Assembly: GCA_964461995.1 (NCBI GenBank)
Contig: CAYWXL010000001.1
Span: forward strand, 1 to 64,000
DNA: 64,000 nt
Reading direction: 5' to 3'
Source of the DNA: JALSRK01 sp964461995
GTDB lineage: Bacteria; Acidobacteriota; Terriglobia; Bryobacterales; Bryobacteraceae
Below are positions 51,005 to 60,300 of this stretch, one piece after another (the stretch's first letter is position 1; each line of letters begins with the position of its first letter). Below the pieces are notes generated by a model. It searched no databases. It saw only the letters and a program-made list of their open reading frames with translations, and was not told the DNA's origin. Both the position numbers and the translations under genes were made by a program.

Positions 51005-51569
51005 ACCTTCAGTTTATGCCGGTTAGCCGGCCGCGGAGCCCCATGTGACCGACCGCTGGCCACGCGTCCGCCCGCGCCTCACCCGCTTGAGATGCCGAAA
51101 CGGGTTCCCGTTTCCTCGATCACCATCGCCGCCGAAAGACTTTCTCGTTTCGCCCCAGCCGCTTGTCCGCCCCCCACCCTCTTACCTCGCCCTGCCGCAT
51201 GCTACCTTGGCCCCGGCGGGGGAGCGCCCCCCGAAGGTCTTACAGATGTCAGTCGCAAACCAGATCCGAACCGCGCGCGGCGCAGCGCCCCTCCCCAAAC
51301 TGCATTGCCCCGCCAGACCCCTTCCGCGTCCTGAAGCTCGAGACCCTTCCCGCTCCGCCGGCTTCGCCCAGGCCGCCAGCCAGCTCGCCACCCGCCGGAC
51401 GGCGCCTCTGAGCTGGCCCTGCCAGCGCAAAACTGCAAAAGGAACCCAATTTCAACTTAACTCCTTTGTTTTCAACTTGTTAGATCGCGTCATTGTTCGC
51501 CTTGTCTTCGCCTCCGCCGAGAGGGCGTGCCCCGCTGCCGCGCCTCCGCTCTCTACGCCCGCAATCCCC
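51005..51569. other. 565-base spacer with AT-rich repeat patch
   Basis: No convincing gene. A GC-rich hairpin (CGGGGG-AGCGC-CCCCCG, 51217-51233) and an AT-rich patch at about 51446-51485 stand out. The patch contains the direct repeat TTTCAACTT at 51450-51458 and 51470-51478, 20 bases apart. On the minus strand AAAGGAG followed five bases later by a TTG (51455) would start a 68-codon frame, but its low-complexity Arg/Gly/Ala product argues against it. It may be a decayed gene or contain a regulatory RNA; I cannot tell. Confidence 0.4.
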
Positions 51570-53003
51570 TCATCGGACTTCGCTCCGCCGCAGCTCCAGT
51601 GCGATGTCTTCCCGGTACCGGGGAGTGACCAGCCACAACAGGCCCCCTTCGTGCTCGACGGCCGGGGCAGTCTCGGTCTCCCCCGTCTTTGGCCGCCACC
51701 ACGTCACCTCGTAGCGGCCCGCAGGGATGTTCAGTCCGACGCGTGTACGCTGCGGAGAGCGGTCCACCACGTAACGCGGATGGTAAGGGTATACGACCTT
51801 GCCGTGATGGATGTACAAGGCGTATTCGCCTTCGCCCGCCAGGAAACGAGCCGAGGTCTCGGGGCCAATGCCGTGCACCCACCCGTCCGCCGGCTTCATT
51901 CGGACGAAGTCGAACCGCTCCATGAAATCGATGAGCGCCTTGAACGAGCGCCGCAGTTCGGGGCCTCCGCCGCCGGGCTGCGTCTTCGGGAACTGGTACG
52001 TGCCGTCTTCGTGGCCCACGGCAAAAGAGTAGTCCAGATGGTTGAAATGGCCGCCGCCGGCGAGTATGAAGTCCCAGGCCTGAATCCGGTATGGCGCGTC
52101 GGCCGTTCCGTCGAACCCTGTTTCATCGAAACCGATCGGCCTCCCCAACCCGTAGTTCATCGCCACCGCCACCGGCGGCCGGGCGTAGTGAAAGTGCAGC
52201 ACGTCCACGTGGGGCGACGCCTCGGTGACGAGTTCCCAGTGGTTCGCCACGTTCCGCGCGATCAGATGGCGCTTGCCGAGCTTCGCTTCCGTATCGCGGA
52301 TCACCTGGGCGACGTGCAACTGCCAGTCCAGGCTGACGCCGTGGAAATACGGTTCGTTGCAGATCTCCCACATGACGTTGTCAAAACCGTTGAGCTCGGT
52401 GACGATCTTGCGCACGAATGTGTCCAGCCGCCGGTAGAGCGCTGGGTGCTTCATCGTCAGCACCTCGGTCCGCGGGATGTCGGGTGTGTGGTTGACATTG
52501 TTGTCCGGATGCAGCGGGCTCGCCTCCCACATCTCGTCGCGGTAATACGTGCAGAACAGCGTGACTTGGGTGATGATTCCTTTTTCGGCGGCGTAGGCGA
52601 CCAGGTCCTTCAGGCGCTTCCAGTACTCAGGGTCCCACCGGTTCAAGTCCCATTTATTCAACCCGTCCAAAGCTCCCGGCGTCGAGGAGCGCGCATAGGG
52701 AGTCAAGAAGTTCTCGGGGGCCGGGGCCAGCGTGTTCCGGGAAATGCGGAACGAGCCGGGTCCTTCCCGGTACAAGCCGGTGAAGAAACGCGTCAGCCGC
52801 ATCCCGTCCCGCGCCAGTGTGTTGAAGTACTTGCGGTAGTCGAACTCGCGATTGATGAGAGCGCCGTAGTGCTCGGCCGACGTCACCGCCAGGAACGGCT
52901 TTCCCCGGAACTCGTAGTAATGGGGATTCTCCGGGTGGAGGCGGAGCGGCTGGCCCGCCAGCACCGGCGCGAACATCCCACAAAGAAACCAGGCGCGCAA
53001 CAT
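51570..53003 (-). CDS. Secreted glycoside hydrolase-like TIM-barrel protein
   Basis: A 477-residue protein with a signal peptide (LRAWFLCGMFAPVLAGQ). The barrel (about 25-385) carries the clan-A acid/base in WEICNEPYF and a nucleophile candidate in GFDETGFDG. A small beta domain closes the protein (about 395-475). It is related in style to cellulase-like/DUF4038 enzymes, but the substrate is unknown. ATG 53003 opens the signal peptide; a TACAAT box (53013-53018) lies nine bases before it, so the mRNA may be almost leaderless. It is divergent from the P-type ATPase-HflK gene. Confidence 0.8.
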   Translation of the reverse strand: MLRAWFLCGMFAPVLAGQPLRLHPENPHYYEFRGKPFLAVTSAEHYGALINREFDYRKYFNTLARDGMRLTRFFTGLYREGPGSFRISRNTLAPAPENFLTPYARSSTPGALDGLNKWDLNRWDPEYWKRLKDLVAYAAEKGIITQVTLFCTYYRDEMWEASPLHPDNNVNHTPDIPRTEVLTMKHPALYRRLDTFVRKIVTELNGFDNVMWEICNEPYFHGVSLDWQLHVAQVIRDTEAKLGKRHLIARNVANHWELVTEASPHVDVLHFHYARPPVAVAMNYGLGRPIGFDETGFDGTADAPYRIQAWDFILAGGGHFNHLDYSFAVGHEDGTYQFPKTQPGGGGPELRRSFKALIDFMERFDFVRMKPADGWVHGIGPETSARFLAGEGEYALYIHHGKVVYPYHPRYVVDRSPQRTRVGLNIPAGRYEVTWWRPKTGETETAPAVEHEGGLLWLVTPRYREDIALELRRSEVR

Positions 53004-53140
53004 AGCGTCGTCATTGTATCGCCCCGGCGGCGCTCCATCAGCGGCCGTCCCCAGCGTCACAGACCGCCTGTGGCCTCCGGCGGCGTTTTCCTCTCCGGCC
53101 GCCGCAACCCGGAGCGGCCGCTGTCATAATAGGAACGTTC

Positions 53141-56100
53141 ATGCACCAGCATCACCTGGAGTTCTCGGCCCAGTTGCCGGACGACCGGAGCGAGAAGCTG
53201 CGTTATTTCGGGCTCACCGCGGTCGTCGGCGCGCTGTTGCTGCTGAACCTCGTCGGCGTCTGGAAGACGGTCTTCGGCGTCGATACCGCGGCGATTCTTG
53301 CCGTGATCGCGGGGTACCGAACTTTCTACAACGCGATCTCGGGCCTGCTCGAGCGAAAGATCACAGCCGACCTCGCCATCGCCATTGCGGTGGTCGCCGC
53401 CCTGGCCGTAGGCGAGTACCTTGCCGCTGCCGAAGCCATGTTCATCATGCTCGTCGGCGAGGGCCTGGAGGGATACGCCGCCAGGCGGACTTCCACGGCG
53501 ATCACCCGGTTCGTCGAGCAGATGCCGCGCAAGGCACGGCTGTTGAAGGACGGCGAGGAGGTCGAAGTGGATGCCGCCGCCCTCCTGCCCGGCGATCTTA
53601 TCCTCGTCCGCGCCGGCGAGCGCATCCCGGCCGACGGGGTCATCGACCAAGGCAGCTCGGCGATCAACGAGGCCACCATCACCGGCGAAAGCCTCCCGGC
53701 GGACAAAGGCCCCGGCGATGAAGTCTTCTCGGGCACCCTTAACGGCCACGGCCTCCTCCGCATCCGCGTCACCCGCGCCGGCGAAGATACGACTCTGGCC
53801 CGGGTGATCCGGCTGGTCGAGGAAGCCAAACACCGCAAAGCCCCGGTGGAACGCCTCGCCGACCGCTACGCCCGGTATTTCGTTCCGGCGCTGCTCACCG
53901 CCGCGGCCGTAACCTACTACTTCACCGGCGATTGGATGCGCACCGTGGCGGTCCTGATCATCGGCTGCCCCTGCGCACTGATCCTTGCGACACCCACGGC
54001 GATGGTCGCGGCGATCGGAGGACTGGCCCGGCGCGGCATTCTCGTACGCGGCGGCAGTACCCTGCAACTCGCCTCGAAGATCGACACGATCGTCTTCGAC
54101 AAGACGGGCACGGTCACCGAAGGGCGCTTCGAAATACTCAAACTCCTGCCGCTCGAAGGCGCCGAAGAAGATATGCTGCGGCTGGCCGCCATAGCCGAAA
54201 GTAGCTCGGACCACACCTTGGCCCGGGTGATCGTCGAGGAAGCCCGGCGCCGGGGCCTGGAGTTGCCGCAGCCGGATTCCGCACGCATCATTCCCGGCCG
54301 GGGCGTGGAATGCCGGTTCGAAGGCCGCACCCTCAGAGCGGGCAATGCCGCGTTGCTCGAGCAAAGCGGCGTCCCGGTAAACGACGCGGTCCTCGCTGAG
54401 GCCGATCAACTGGGCGCTACGCCTGTGCTCGTGGCCGATGATGGCCGCTTGCTGGGCGCCATCCTATTGCGGGACCGGGTGCGTGAGGGTATCAAAGAGG
54501 CCGTCCACCAGCTGGAACACCTGGAGATCACCCACCAGGTGATCCTCACCGGAGACCGGCGCCGGGCGGCGGAAGCCATCGCCCGTGAGATCGGCATCCC
54601 GAACGTCGAGGCTGAACTGCTGCCGGAGGAAAAGGTCGAAAAGCTCCGGCAGTTCCTCTCCCAGGGGCGCCGCGTGGCCATGGTCGGCGACGGCGTCAAC
54701 GACGCCCCTGCCTTGGCCACCGCCCACGTCGGGATCGCCGTCTCCGGGGCCAGCGATATCGCCGCCGAGGCCGCCGATGTCGTCTATATGCCGCGCCGGA
54801 TGGACCGGCTCCCGAAGCTGATCGAGGTCGCGCGCAAGGCTGTCTCGACGGCCTGGCTCAACATTATCCTGTTCGCCGGCGTCGTCAACGTCGTGGCCGT
54901 GGGTCTAGCCTCCTCCGGCATGGTCGGACCGTTGGGCGCCGCTGTCTTTCACCAGGCGGCGTCGTTCCTGGTGATACTGAACTCCCTGCGGCTCTTGCGC
55001 GTAGAGCCGCCCCGGGCGGGCGGACGCGCCGGCTGGCTGCACTGGCTGGCCCACCGCCTCGAACATACCCCCCTGCCGGCGGCTTGGCGAAAGGCGAAGG
55101 TGCTCGCGGCGGAGTTCGATCCGAAAGAAGCGTTCCACTACCTGGTCGTGCACCGGCGCCGCTATGCGAAACCCGCCCTGATCACCGCGGCCGTCCTGTA
55201 CGTATTGAGCGGCGTTTATGTTCTCGGCCCCGACGAGGTGGGCGTCATTGAGCGGTTCGGCCGCAAGATCCTCCCGTACAAACAGCCCGGCCTGCACTTC
55301 AAATGGATGTGGCCGGTGGATCGCCTGACGCGGATCCAGGCTCAGCGAGTGCGGGTGATCGAACTCGGTTTCCGCAGCGGGACCGAGTTTCCCGAAACCG
55401 AGCCCGCCGCCTACGAGTGGAACGTCCAGCACCGCTCGGGACGCTTCCAGAAGAAGCCGGAAGAGTCCCTCATGTTGAGCGGCGACATGAATATGCTCGA
55501 GATGAACGCGGTGGTCCACTACCGGCTGAAACGGCCGGACGATTACTTGTTTCATCTGCTCGACGGAGAAACCACCGTCAGAGTCGCGACCGAAAGCGTG
55601 CTGCGGAGCGTGGTGCGCACCACCGCCCTGGACGGCGTCCTCACCGTGGCCCGAAACGAGATCGAGCGCCGCACCGCCGAGGAATTGCAGCAGCGGCTTG
55701 ACAAGTATGCCGCCGGAGTCGAAATCCTTCAGGTGCGCCTGCTGGACGTCCACCCGTCGCTCGAGGTGGTGGACGCTTTCCGCGACGTCGCCGGCGCCTT
55801 CGAAGAAAAGAACCGGATGATCAACGAGGCGGAGGGGTATCACAACGAACAAGTGGCCCTGGCCCGGGGCAACGCCGCGGCCAATGTCGTTAGCGCCGAA
55901 GGCTACTCGGTGGACCGCAAGAACCGGGCCGCCGGCGAAGCATCACGTTTCACCTCCTGGGAGCGCGCTTTCCGCCTCTCGCCGCAGGTCAACGAGACGC
56001 GGCTTTATCTGGAAACGATGGAGCAGATCCTGGCCGGCCGGCGCAAGATGATCGTGGACGCGACGCGCGGCCGCCGCCACCTCACGTTCGTCGATGATGG

Positions 56101-56206
56101 GCTCGGCCTGCTGCCTGCGATTCCGCAGCAGGTTTACCGGCCTGAGGGGGAGCCGGCGCCTTTCGGCGAGTCGCCTCCGGTCTCAGGCGCGCCGGCAGGG
56201 CCTTGA
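53141..56206 (+). CDS. P1B-type metal ATPase fused to an HflK-type SPFH domain
   Basis: A 1021-residue fusion without any frame break. Residues 1-640 form a complete heavy-metal P-type ATPase: eight predicted membrane helices, TGES (181-184), the metal-site CPC (276-278), the phosphorylated Asp320 in DKTGT, and GDGVNDAP (Asp517/Asp521). The last ATPase helix carries HQAASFLVILNSLRLL rather than the usual copper or zinc signature, so the metal is open. There is no N-terminal HMA domain, only MHQHH. After a charged linker (about 640-675) comes a ninth helix (about 678-696) and an HflK-like SPFH/band-7 domain with coiled coil. HflK normally pairs with HflC to cage FtsH. AGGA lies six bases before the ATG. 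Confidence 0.92.
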   Translation: MHQHHLEFSAQLPDDRSEKLRYFGLTAVVGALLLLNLVGVWKTVFGVDTAAILAVIAGYRTFYNAISGLLERKITADLAIAIAVVAALAVGEYLAAAEAMFIMLVGEGLEGYAARRTSTAITRFVEQMPRKARLLKDGEEVEVDAAALLPGDLILVRAGERIPADGVIDQGSSAINEATITGESLPADKGPGDEVFSGTLNGHGLLRIRVTRAGEDTTLARVIRLVEEAKHRKAPVERLADRYARYFVPALLTAAAVTYYFTGDWMRTVAVLIIGCPCALILATPTAMVAAIGGLARRGILVRGGSTLQLASKIDTIVFDKTGTVTEGRFEILKLLPLEGAEEDMLRLAAIAESSSDHTLARVIVEEARRRGLELPQPDSARIIPGRGVECRFEGRTLRAGNAALLEQSGVPVNDAVLAEADQLGATPVLVADDGRLLGAILLRDRVREGIKEAVHQLEHLEITHQVILTGDRRRAAEAIAREIGIPNVEAELLPEEKVEKLRQFLSQGRRVAMVGDGVNDAPALATAHVGIAVSGASDIAAEAADVVYMPRRMDRLPKLIEVARKAVSTAWLNIILFAGVVNVVAVGLASSGMVGPLGAAVFHQAASFLVILNSLRLLRVEPPRAGGRAGWLHWLAHRLEHTPLPAAWRKAKVLAAEFDPKEAFHYLVVHRRRYAKPALITAAVLYVLSGVYVLGPDEVGVIERFGRKILPYKQPGLHFKWMWPVDRLTRIQAQRVRVIELGFRSGTEFPETEPAAYEWNVQHRSGRFQKKPEESLMLSGDMNMLEMNAVVHYRLKRPDDYLFHLLDGETTVRVATESVLRSVVRTTALDGVLTVARNEIERRTAEELQQRLDKYAAGVEILQVRLLDVHPSLEVVDAFRDVAGAFEEKNRMINEAEGYHNEQVALARGNAAANVVSAEGYSVDRKNRAAGEASRFTSWERAFRLSPQVNETRLYLETMEQILAGRRKMIVDATRGRRHLTFVDDGLGLLPAIPQQVYRPEGEPAPFGESPPVSGAPAGP

Positions 56207-56233
56207 CAGTTTGGGAATAGCGAGGCTGAATCG

Positions 56234-57124
56234 ATGGATCGCTATAAGAAATACCTGCCCGCCACGGCAGTGATACTTTTGCTTCTGCTGTTGCGGCTTA
56301 CGTTCTTCTCGGTGCGGGAGACGGAGTTCGCGCTGATCACCCAGTTCGGCAAGCCTGTCTATACGGTCACCGAACCGGGCCTCCACGCCAAGTGGTTCTT
56401 TCGCAGCGCTACTTTTTTCGACCGCCGTCTGCGGATCTACAACCCGCGCCCGAGCGAGTTCCTGACCCGGGACAAGAAAAACCTGGTGATCGAATGCTAC
56501 GTGGCCTGGCAGATCGCGGATCCGAAGACGTTCGTCCAGACCGTCGGCGATCCCGTGGCCGCCGAAATGCGCTTGCACGACATCATCTGGTCGTCGCTGG
56601 CCGCCGCCATCGGCAATCACGACCTGGACGCGTTGATCGCCCCTTCGCCGGAAGTCGTCCGCGCCGAGGACATGCTCGACGAAGTCACGCAATTGACTGA
56701 CGCTACCGCCCTGGAACGATACGGCATCCGGGTGGCCGACGTCCGGATCAAACGGCTGAACCTGCCGGAGCAGAACAAACAGAGCGTTTACGCGCGGATG
56801 AGGGCCGAGCGCGAGCGGATCGCCCGCCAGTACCGCGCCGAAGGCGAGGAGCAAGCCTTGAAGATTCGCGCAGACGCCGACCGGCAGAAACAGGAAATCC
56901 TTTCAGCGGCTTACAAAAAGGCTGAAGAGATCAAAGGCGAGGGCGACGCCGAAGCTACCCGCATCTACAGCAAGGCCTACTCGCGGAATCCCCGCTTCTA
57001 CAAGCTGCTCCGGACCCTCGAGGCGTACAAGAAGATCTTCGGCGACGACAAAACGACAGCCATCCTGAGTTCGGACTCCGAACTCTTGAAAGTCATGATG
57101 GAAGGGGAAAAGGCAGCACGGTGA
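56234..57124 (+). CDS. hflC: HflC-like SPFH protein
   Basis: A 296-residue membrane protein with one N-terminal helix (about 9-24). The SPFH domain follows (SVRETEFALITQFGKPV, EPGLHAKWFF, and DVRIKRLNLPEQNKQSVYARMRAER split over the last third), then the family's Ala/Glu-rich coiled coil (RYRAEGEEQAL-like) and the GDAEATRIY block. HflC forms a ring with HflK around the FtsH protease in the inner membrane. It lies 27 bases after the ATPase-HflK fusion, and its stop overlaps the next start (GTGA). Confidence 0.9.
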   Translation: MDRYKKYLPATAVILLLLLLRLTFFSVRETEFALITQFGKPVYTVTEPGLHAKWFFRSATFFDRRLRIYNPRPSEFLTRDKKNLVIECYVAWQIADPKTFVQTVGDPVAAEMRLHDIIWSSLAAAIGNHDLDALIAPSPEVVRAEDMLDEVTQLTDATALERYGIRVADVRIKRLNLPEQNKQSVYARMRAERERIARQYRAEGEEQALKIRADADRQKQEILSAAYKKAEEIKGEGDAEATRIYSKAYSRNPRFYKLLRTLEAYKKIFGDDKTTAILSSDSELLKVMMEGEKAAR

Positions 57125-58146
57125 GTTTGACCGACGTTGTCAGGCCCGACGCCCATCCCGAGCACGAGCATGCTCATGCGCACGGCCACCCGCACCATCA
57201 TGAACACGGCCCGCCTTTCTGGCGCCGCCATCCACGACGCGTCGCCGGCGCGCTGTTGGCGGTCTGGCTCCTGAGCGGCGTCTACATTGTGCCCGCCGAC
57301 GAACAGGCGGTGGTGACTCGCTTCGGAAAGGTCGTCGAGCCCCGGGTGATGCCCGGAATCCACCTTTCCCTTCCCTGGCCGATCGACCGGGTCACTAAGC
57401 TGAAGGTCCAACAGCTCCAGCGGCTGGTGATCGGAGGCGACATTTCCGACGGAATTCTCGGCCGCACGGATCCACGCATCTCCCAGTTTTTGACGGGCGA
57501 CCAGAACTTGATCCACATGCGGGTCGTCGTGCAGTACTCTGTGGGGGATCCGGCCCAGTATCTCTTCCGCGCCGAGGATGTGGCCAAAGCTGTCGGCGCA
57601 GCGGTGGAAGCCGAGCTGGCGCACCGTGTGGCGAACCGCGGCGTCGATGCCGTGCTGACGACGGAGAAGGCGGCGATTCAAGAAGAGGTCCGCGCCGCCG
57701 CTCAGAAGATCGTGGACAGTTACCGGATTGGCGTCTTGCTGGCCAGCGTGAACATCGAGAGCGCCCAGCCGCCGCCCGAGGCGGCCGATGCCTTCCGCGA
57801 CGTCGCCGGCGCCCGGGCCGATGCGGCCCGTATCGTCAATGAAGCCCACGGGTACGCCAACGACGTGATCCCCAGGGCTAGGGGCGAGGCCGAGCGGCTG
57901 TTAGCGGAAGCCGAAGCTTACCGCCGCCGCAAGATTAACGAAGCTCTCGGCGACGCCGCCCGGTTCTCCCAGGTCGCCCGGGAATACGAACGCGCCAGGG
58001 AGATCAACAGCCGGAGGCTGTATATCGAAGCTATGGAGCAGATCCTGCCCCGCATCCGGAAGCTCGTCGTTGACAAGCGGGGCAACCTCGACCTGACGAT
58101 CATTCGCAAGGGCGCGCCGGCCGGCAAAGCCAAGCCGCAGCAGTGA
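57121..58146 (+). CDS. hflK: Second HflK-like SPFH protein with His-rich N-terminus
   Basis: A 341-residue protein. Residues 12-29 hold ten histidines (HPEHEHAHAHGHPHHHEHG), a likely metal-binding cytoplasmic tail. One transmembrane helix (about 41-58) follows, then an SPFH domain (ADEQAVVTRFGKVVEP, PGIHLSLPWPID) with FRDVAGARADAARIVNEA and RLYIEAMEQILP at the end, as in HflK. It starts at a GTG overlapping the hflC stop. The region around its helix resembles that of the SPFH part of the ATPase fusion (WLLSGVYIVPADE versus YVLSGVYVLGPDE), so the two probably arose by duplication. Confidence 0.9.
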   Translation: MSLTDVVRPDAHPEHEHAHAHGHPHHHEHGPPFWRRHPRRVAGALLAVWLLSGVYIVPADEQAVVTRFGKVVEPRVMPGIHLSLPWPIDRVTKLKVQQLQRLVIGGDISDGILGRTDPRISQFLTGDQNLIHMRVVVQYSVGDPAQYLFRAEDVAKAVGAAVEAELAHRVANRGVDAVLTTEKAAIQEEVRAAAQKIVDSYRIGVLLASVNIESAQPPPEAADAFRDVAGARADAARIVNEAHGYANDVIPRARGEAERLLAEAEAYRRRKINEALGDAARFSQVAREYERAREINSRRLYIEAMEQILPRIRKLVVDKRGNLDLTIIRKGAPAGKAKPQQ

Positions 58147-58149
58147 ACC

Positions 58150-58629
58150 ATGGCTCAGCAGAAGACCGCCCAGATCGTTACGATCGCCGTCATCGCCTTG
58201 ATCGTCGCCATCGTCGCCATCCGGCAATCCGGCTGGCGGCCGTCGCCGGGAGGAAACCGGGAGCAGACGCCCCAGGACGCCATTTACGCCATGCTGGATG
58301 CCGCCCGGGAAGGCGACGTGGAAGCCTACATCTCCCACTACGCCGGGCAGATCCGCGCCACTTTGGAACAGGCCATCGAGGAGCAGGGCGAAGACGGCTT
58401 CGCACGCTACTTACGCGAGAGCAACGCGCCGATCAAGGGGATCGCCATCACCGAGCCCGAAAAGATCGCCCCGGACGAGGTCAAGGCCCGCGTCGAGTAC
58501 GTCTATCAGGACCGGAATGAAGTCCAGTACATGTATCTGACGCGGACGGGCGGCCGCTGGGTGATCACCCGGGTGGACGCCGTTCAGCGCATCAAAACGG
58601 TCATCCCCTACGGCACGCCGGTCGAATGA
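58150..58629 (+). CDS. Membrane-anchored small protein, NTF2/DUF4878-like
   Basis: A 159-residue protein with one N-terminal helix (about 8-26) and a periplasm-side domain of about 110 residues. Its pattern (PQDAIYAMLDAAREGDVEAY, then YLTRTGGRWVITRVD) resembles the SnoaL/NTF2-like DUF4878 lipoprotein domain. It starts three bases after the hflK stop, so it belongs to the same operon and is probably an accessory part of the SPFH/ATPase assembly. No catalytic residues are evident. Confidence 0.7.
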   Translation: MAQQKTAQIVTIAVIALIVAIVAIRQSGWRPSPGGNREQTPQDAIYAMLDAAREGDVEAYISHYAGQIRATLEQAIEEQGEDGFARYLRESNAPIKGIAITEPEKIAPDEVKARVEYVYQDRNEVQYMYLTRTGGRWVITRVDAVQRIKTVIPYGTPVE

Positions 58630-58646
58630 CCGGGCCCGCCGCTCTA

Positions 58647-58934
58647 CTAAGTCGGTTCCGAGCCGCGCGCTTCGCCCTCCGGAAGGTAGGACTTGTACCC
58701 CCCGCTTTCCATGGCCGCGCGGGTCCGGTCCACGTCTGAGGCGCGCACGTAGAAGAAGGCCCCGACGCGGGTCCGCCGGAAGATCACCCCGCCGGTGTAA
58801 GTATCCGGCTCGACGTAGTAGTCAATGGCTCGCTCCGTCAACAGGTCTTCCAGCGCCAGCGCCTCCTTGAGCCGCTTGGCGATGTAGACGAGAGTCAACT
58901 CGTCGCCGTTGAAAAAGTTTGCTTCTCTACGCAC
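58647..58934 (-). CDS. DUF2007-like small protein
   Basis: A 95-residue protein resembling the DUF2007 putative signal-transducing family: one alpha/beta unit with LVYIAKRLKEALALEDLL, then YYVEPDTYTGG and GAFFYVRASDVDRTRAAM. It starts at a GTG (58934), the only credible start. Cytoplasmic. Function unknown. It is convergent with the SPFH operon, 17 bases from its end. Confidence 0.6.
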   Translation of the reverse strand: MRREANFFNGDELTLVYIAKRLKEALALEDLLTERAIDYYVEPDTYTGGVIFRRTRVGAFFYVRASDVDRTRAAMESGGYKSYLPEGEARGSEPT

Positions 58935-59029
58935 GGCCGTCTTGACTTATACGGTACCGCAGCCCGTCAGACGCTTGACGCCGTGTTTCGGCCGCGACAG
59001 GATTAGGGGCGGGAGGCAGGAGGCCACGA

Positions 59030-60217
59030 ATGAAAGCCGCTGGTGTTTACCTGCTCGCGATCGTCGCCGCCGCATGCACGGGCGGCCCCCCGAAGCCGGT
59101 CGTCGAGCGCGTTACGGTCTTCCGCGCCGGAGCGGAAGGTTATCCCAGCATCCGCATCCCCTCGGTGGTGACCACCCCGTCGGGCACGGTGCTCGCCTTC
59201 GCCGAAGGGCGGATGAAGAACAACGATCACGCCGAAAACGACATCATTCTCAAGCGCAGCGCCGACGGCGGCCGGACCTGGAGCGAGCTCCAAGTGATCG
59301 CCGAGGACGGCCGCAATTGCCTGAACAACCCGCAGGCCGTGGTGCTGCCCACCGGCCGCGTCCTGCTCATGTATCAGGTCTTCCCGGAACACGTGCATTC
59401 GGTCAGGATGGGCGATTCCATTCGCCCGGCCTCGCCCGGCTACGAGGGCTCCGACATTCAGCGTTCCTTTCTGATCTGGAGCGATGACGACGGGCTCACT
59501 TGGTCGGCGCCGCGCGACGTCACCCGCCAAGTGAAACGGCCTAACGCCTCGGCGCTGGCCAGCGGACCGGGCATCGGCATCGTGCTGCGCCGCGGCCCGC
59601 ACAAGGGACGCATCGTCATGCCGTTTAACGAAACCGTCTATCCGGGCGAAGGACGCGAACCGAAGGACCGCATCTTTCACGTCTACGCCGCTTTCTCCGA
59701 CGACGGCGGCGAGACGTGGCGCTACGGCCATCCGGCGCCGCATGATCAGAACCTCCCCGGCCAGGCGGGCTGGGGCAACGAGGTCCAGGTGGTGGAACGC
59801 ATCGACGGCTCCATCCTGTTGAACTCTCGCAGTTACCGGGGAGCGAGGCTGCGCAAGACGGCCGTCAGCGCCGATGGCGGAGAGACGTGGTCGCCGTTGA
59901 AGGACGACCCGCAACTGCCGGAGCCGCAGTGCATGGGAAGCATCTTCCGCTACAGCGATCCTTTGGACGGAGAGCCGAGCCGGATCCTCTTCAGTTCCCC
60001 CGCGAGCCAGGCGGCCCGCACGCTTGGCACTCTCCGGTTGAGTTACGACGAAGGGGTGACATGGCCCGTATCCCGGGTTCTTGCCCCCGAAGGCGAATTC
60101 TTCGCGTATTCGTGCCTCACGCGGTTGCCGGACGGCGCAATTGGTTGCCTGTATGAGACGGACAAGTATGAGCGCATCGTCTTCGCCCGCATCCCGCTCT
60201 CCTGGCTGGCTCCGTGA
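59030..60217 (+). CDS. Exo-alpha-sialidase family lipoprotein (BNR repeats)
   Basis: A 395-residue six-bladed propeller enzyme. The signal ends at a lipobox-like AAAC (Cys16), so it is probably a surface or periplasmic lipoprotein. The RIP arginine is Arg42 (SIRIPSVV), and five Asp-box repeats are seen (SADGGRTWSE, SDDDGLTWS, SDDGGETWR, SADGGETWS, SYDEGVTWP). Family members release terminal sialic acid or related sugars; many soil-bacterial members act on plant or microbial glycans instead. GGAGG lies seven bases before the ATG. Confidence 0.85.
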   Translation: MKAAGVYLLAIVAAACTGGPPKPVVERVTVFRAGAEGYPSIRIPSVVTTPSGTVLAFAEGRMKNNDHAENDIILKRSADGGRTWSELQVIAEDGRNCLNNPQAVVLPTGRVLLMYQVFPEHVHSVRMGDSIRPASPGYEGSDIQRSFLIWSDDDGLTWSAPRDVTRQVKRPNASALASGPGIGIVLRRGPHKGRIVMPFNETVYPGEGREPKDRIFHVYAAFSDDGGETWRYGHPAPHDQNLPGQAGWGNEVQVVERIDGSILLNSRSYRGARLRKTAVSADGGETWSPLKDDPQLPEPQCMGSIFRYSDPLDGEPSRILFSSPASQAARTLGTLRLSYDEGVTWPVSRVLAPEGEFFAYSCLTRLPDGAIGCLYETDKYERIVFARIPLSWLAP

Positions 60218-60220
60218 ATC

Positions 60221-60235
60221 CCCCGGGCCCCGGGG
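60221..60235 (+). terminator. GC hairpin between convergent genes
   Basis: A perfect 6-bp hairpin CCCCGG-GCC-CCGGGG begins four bases after the sialidase stop and sits in the 83-base gap before the convergent DUF58 gene ends. It lacks a T-run on either strand, so it is only a weak terminator candidate. Confidence 0.3.
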
Positions 60236-60300
60236 TTGCGCCGCCGGCCGCGGTGCTCCGACAGCCCTGCCCGCAAGGCGGCGGTTCGTTCCTGCTCGCC

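Noticed and set aside
51249..51455. 68-codon minus-strand frame with AAAGGAG ahead of a TTG
   Set aside because: Good ribosome-site look-alike, but a low-complexity product and two equally open overlapping frames make it unconvincing; kept only as a note in the spacer entry.
51045..53129. 694-codon plus-strand frame
   Set aside because: Mostly antisense to the glycoside hydrolase at 51570-53003; its remainder lies in the spacer with Pro/Arg-rich low complexity.
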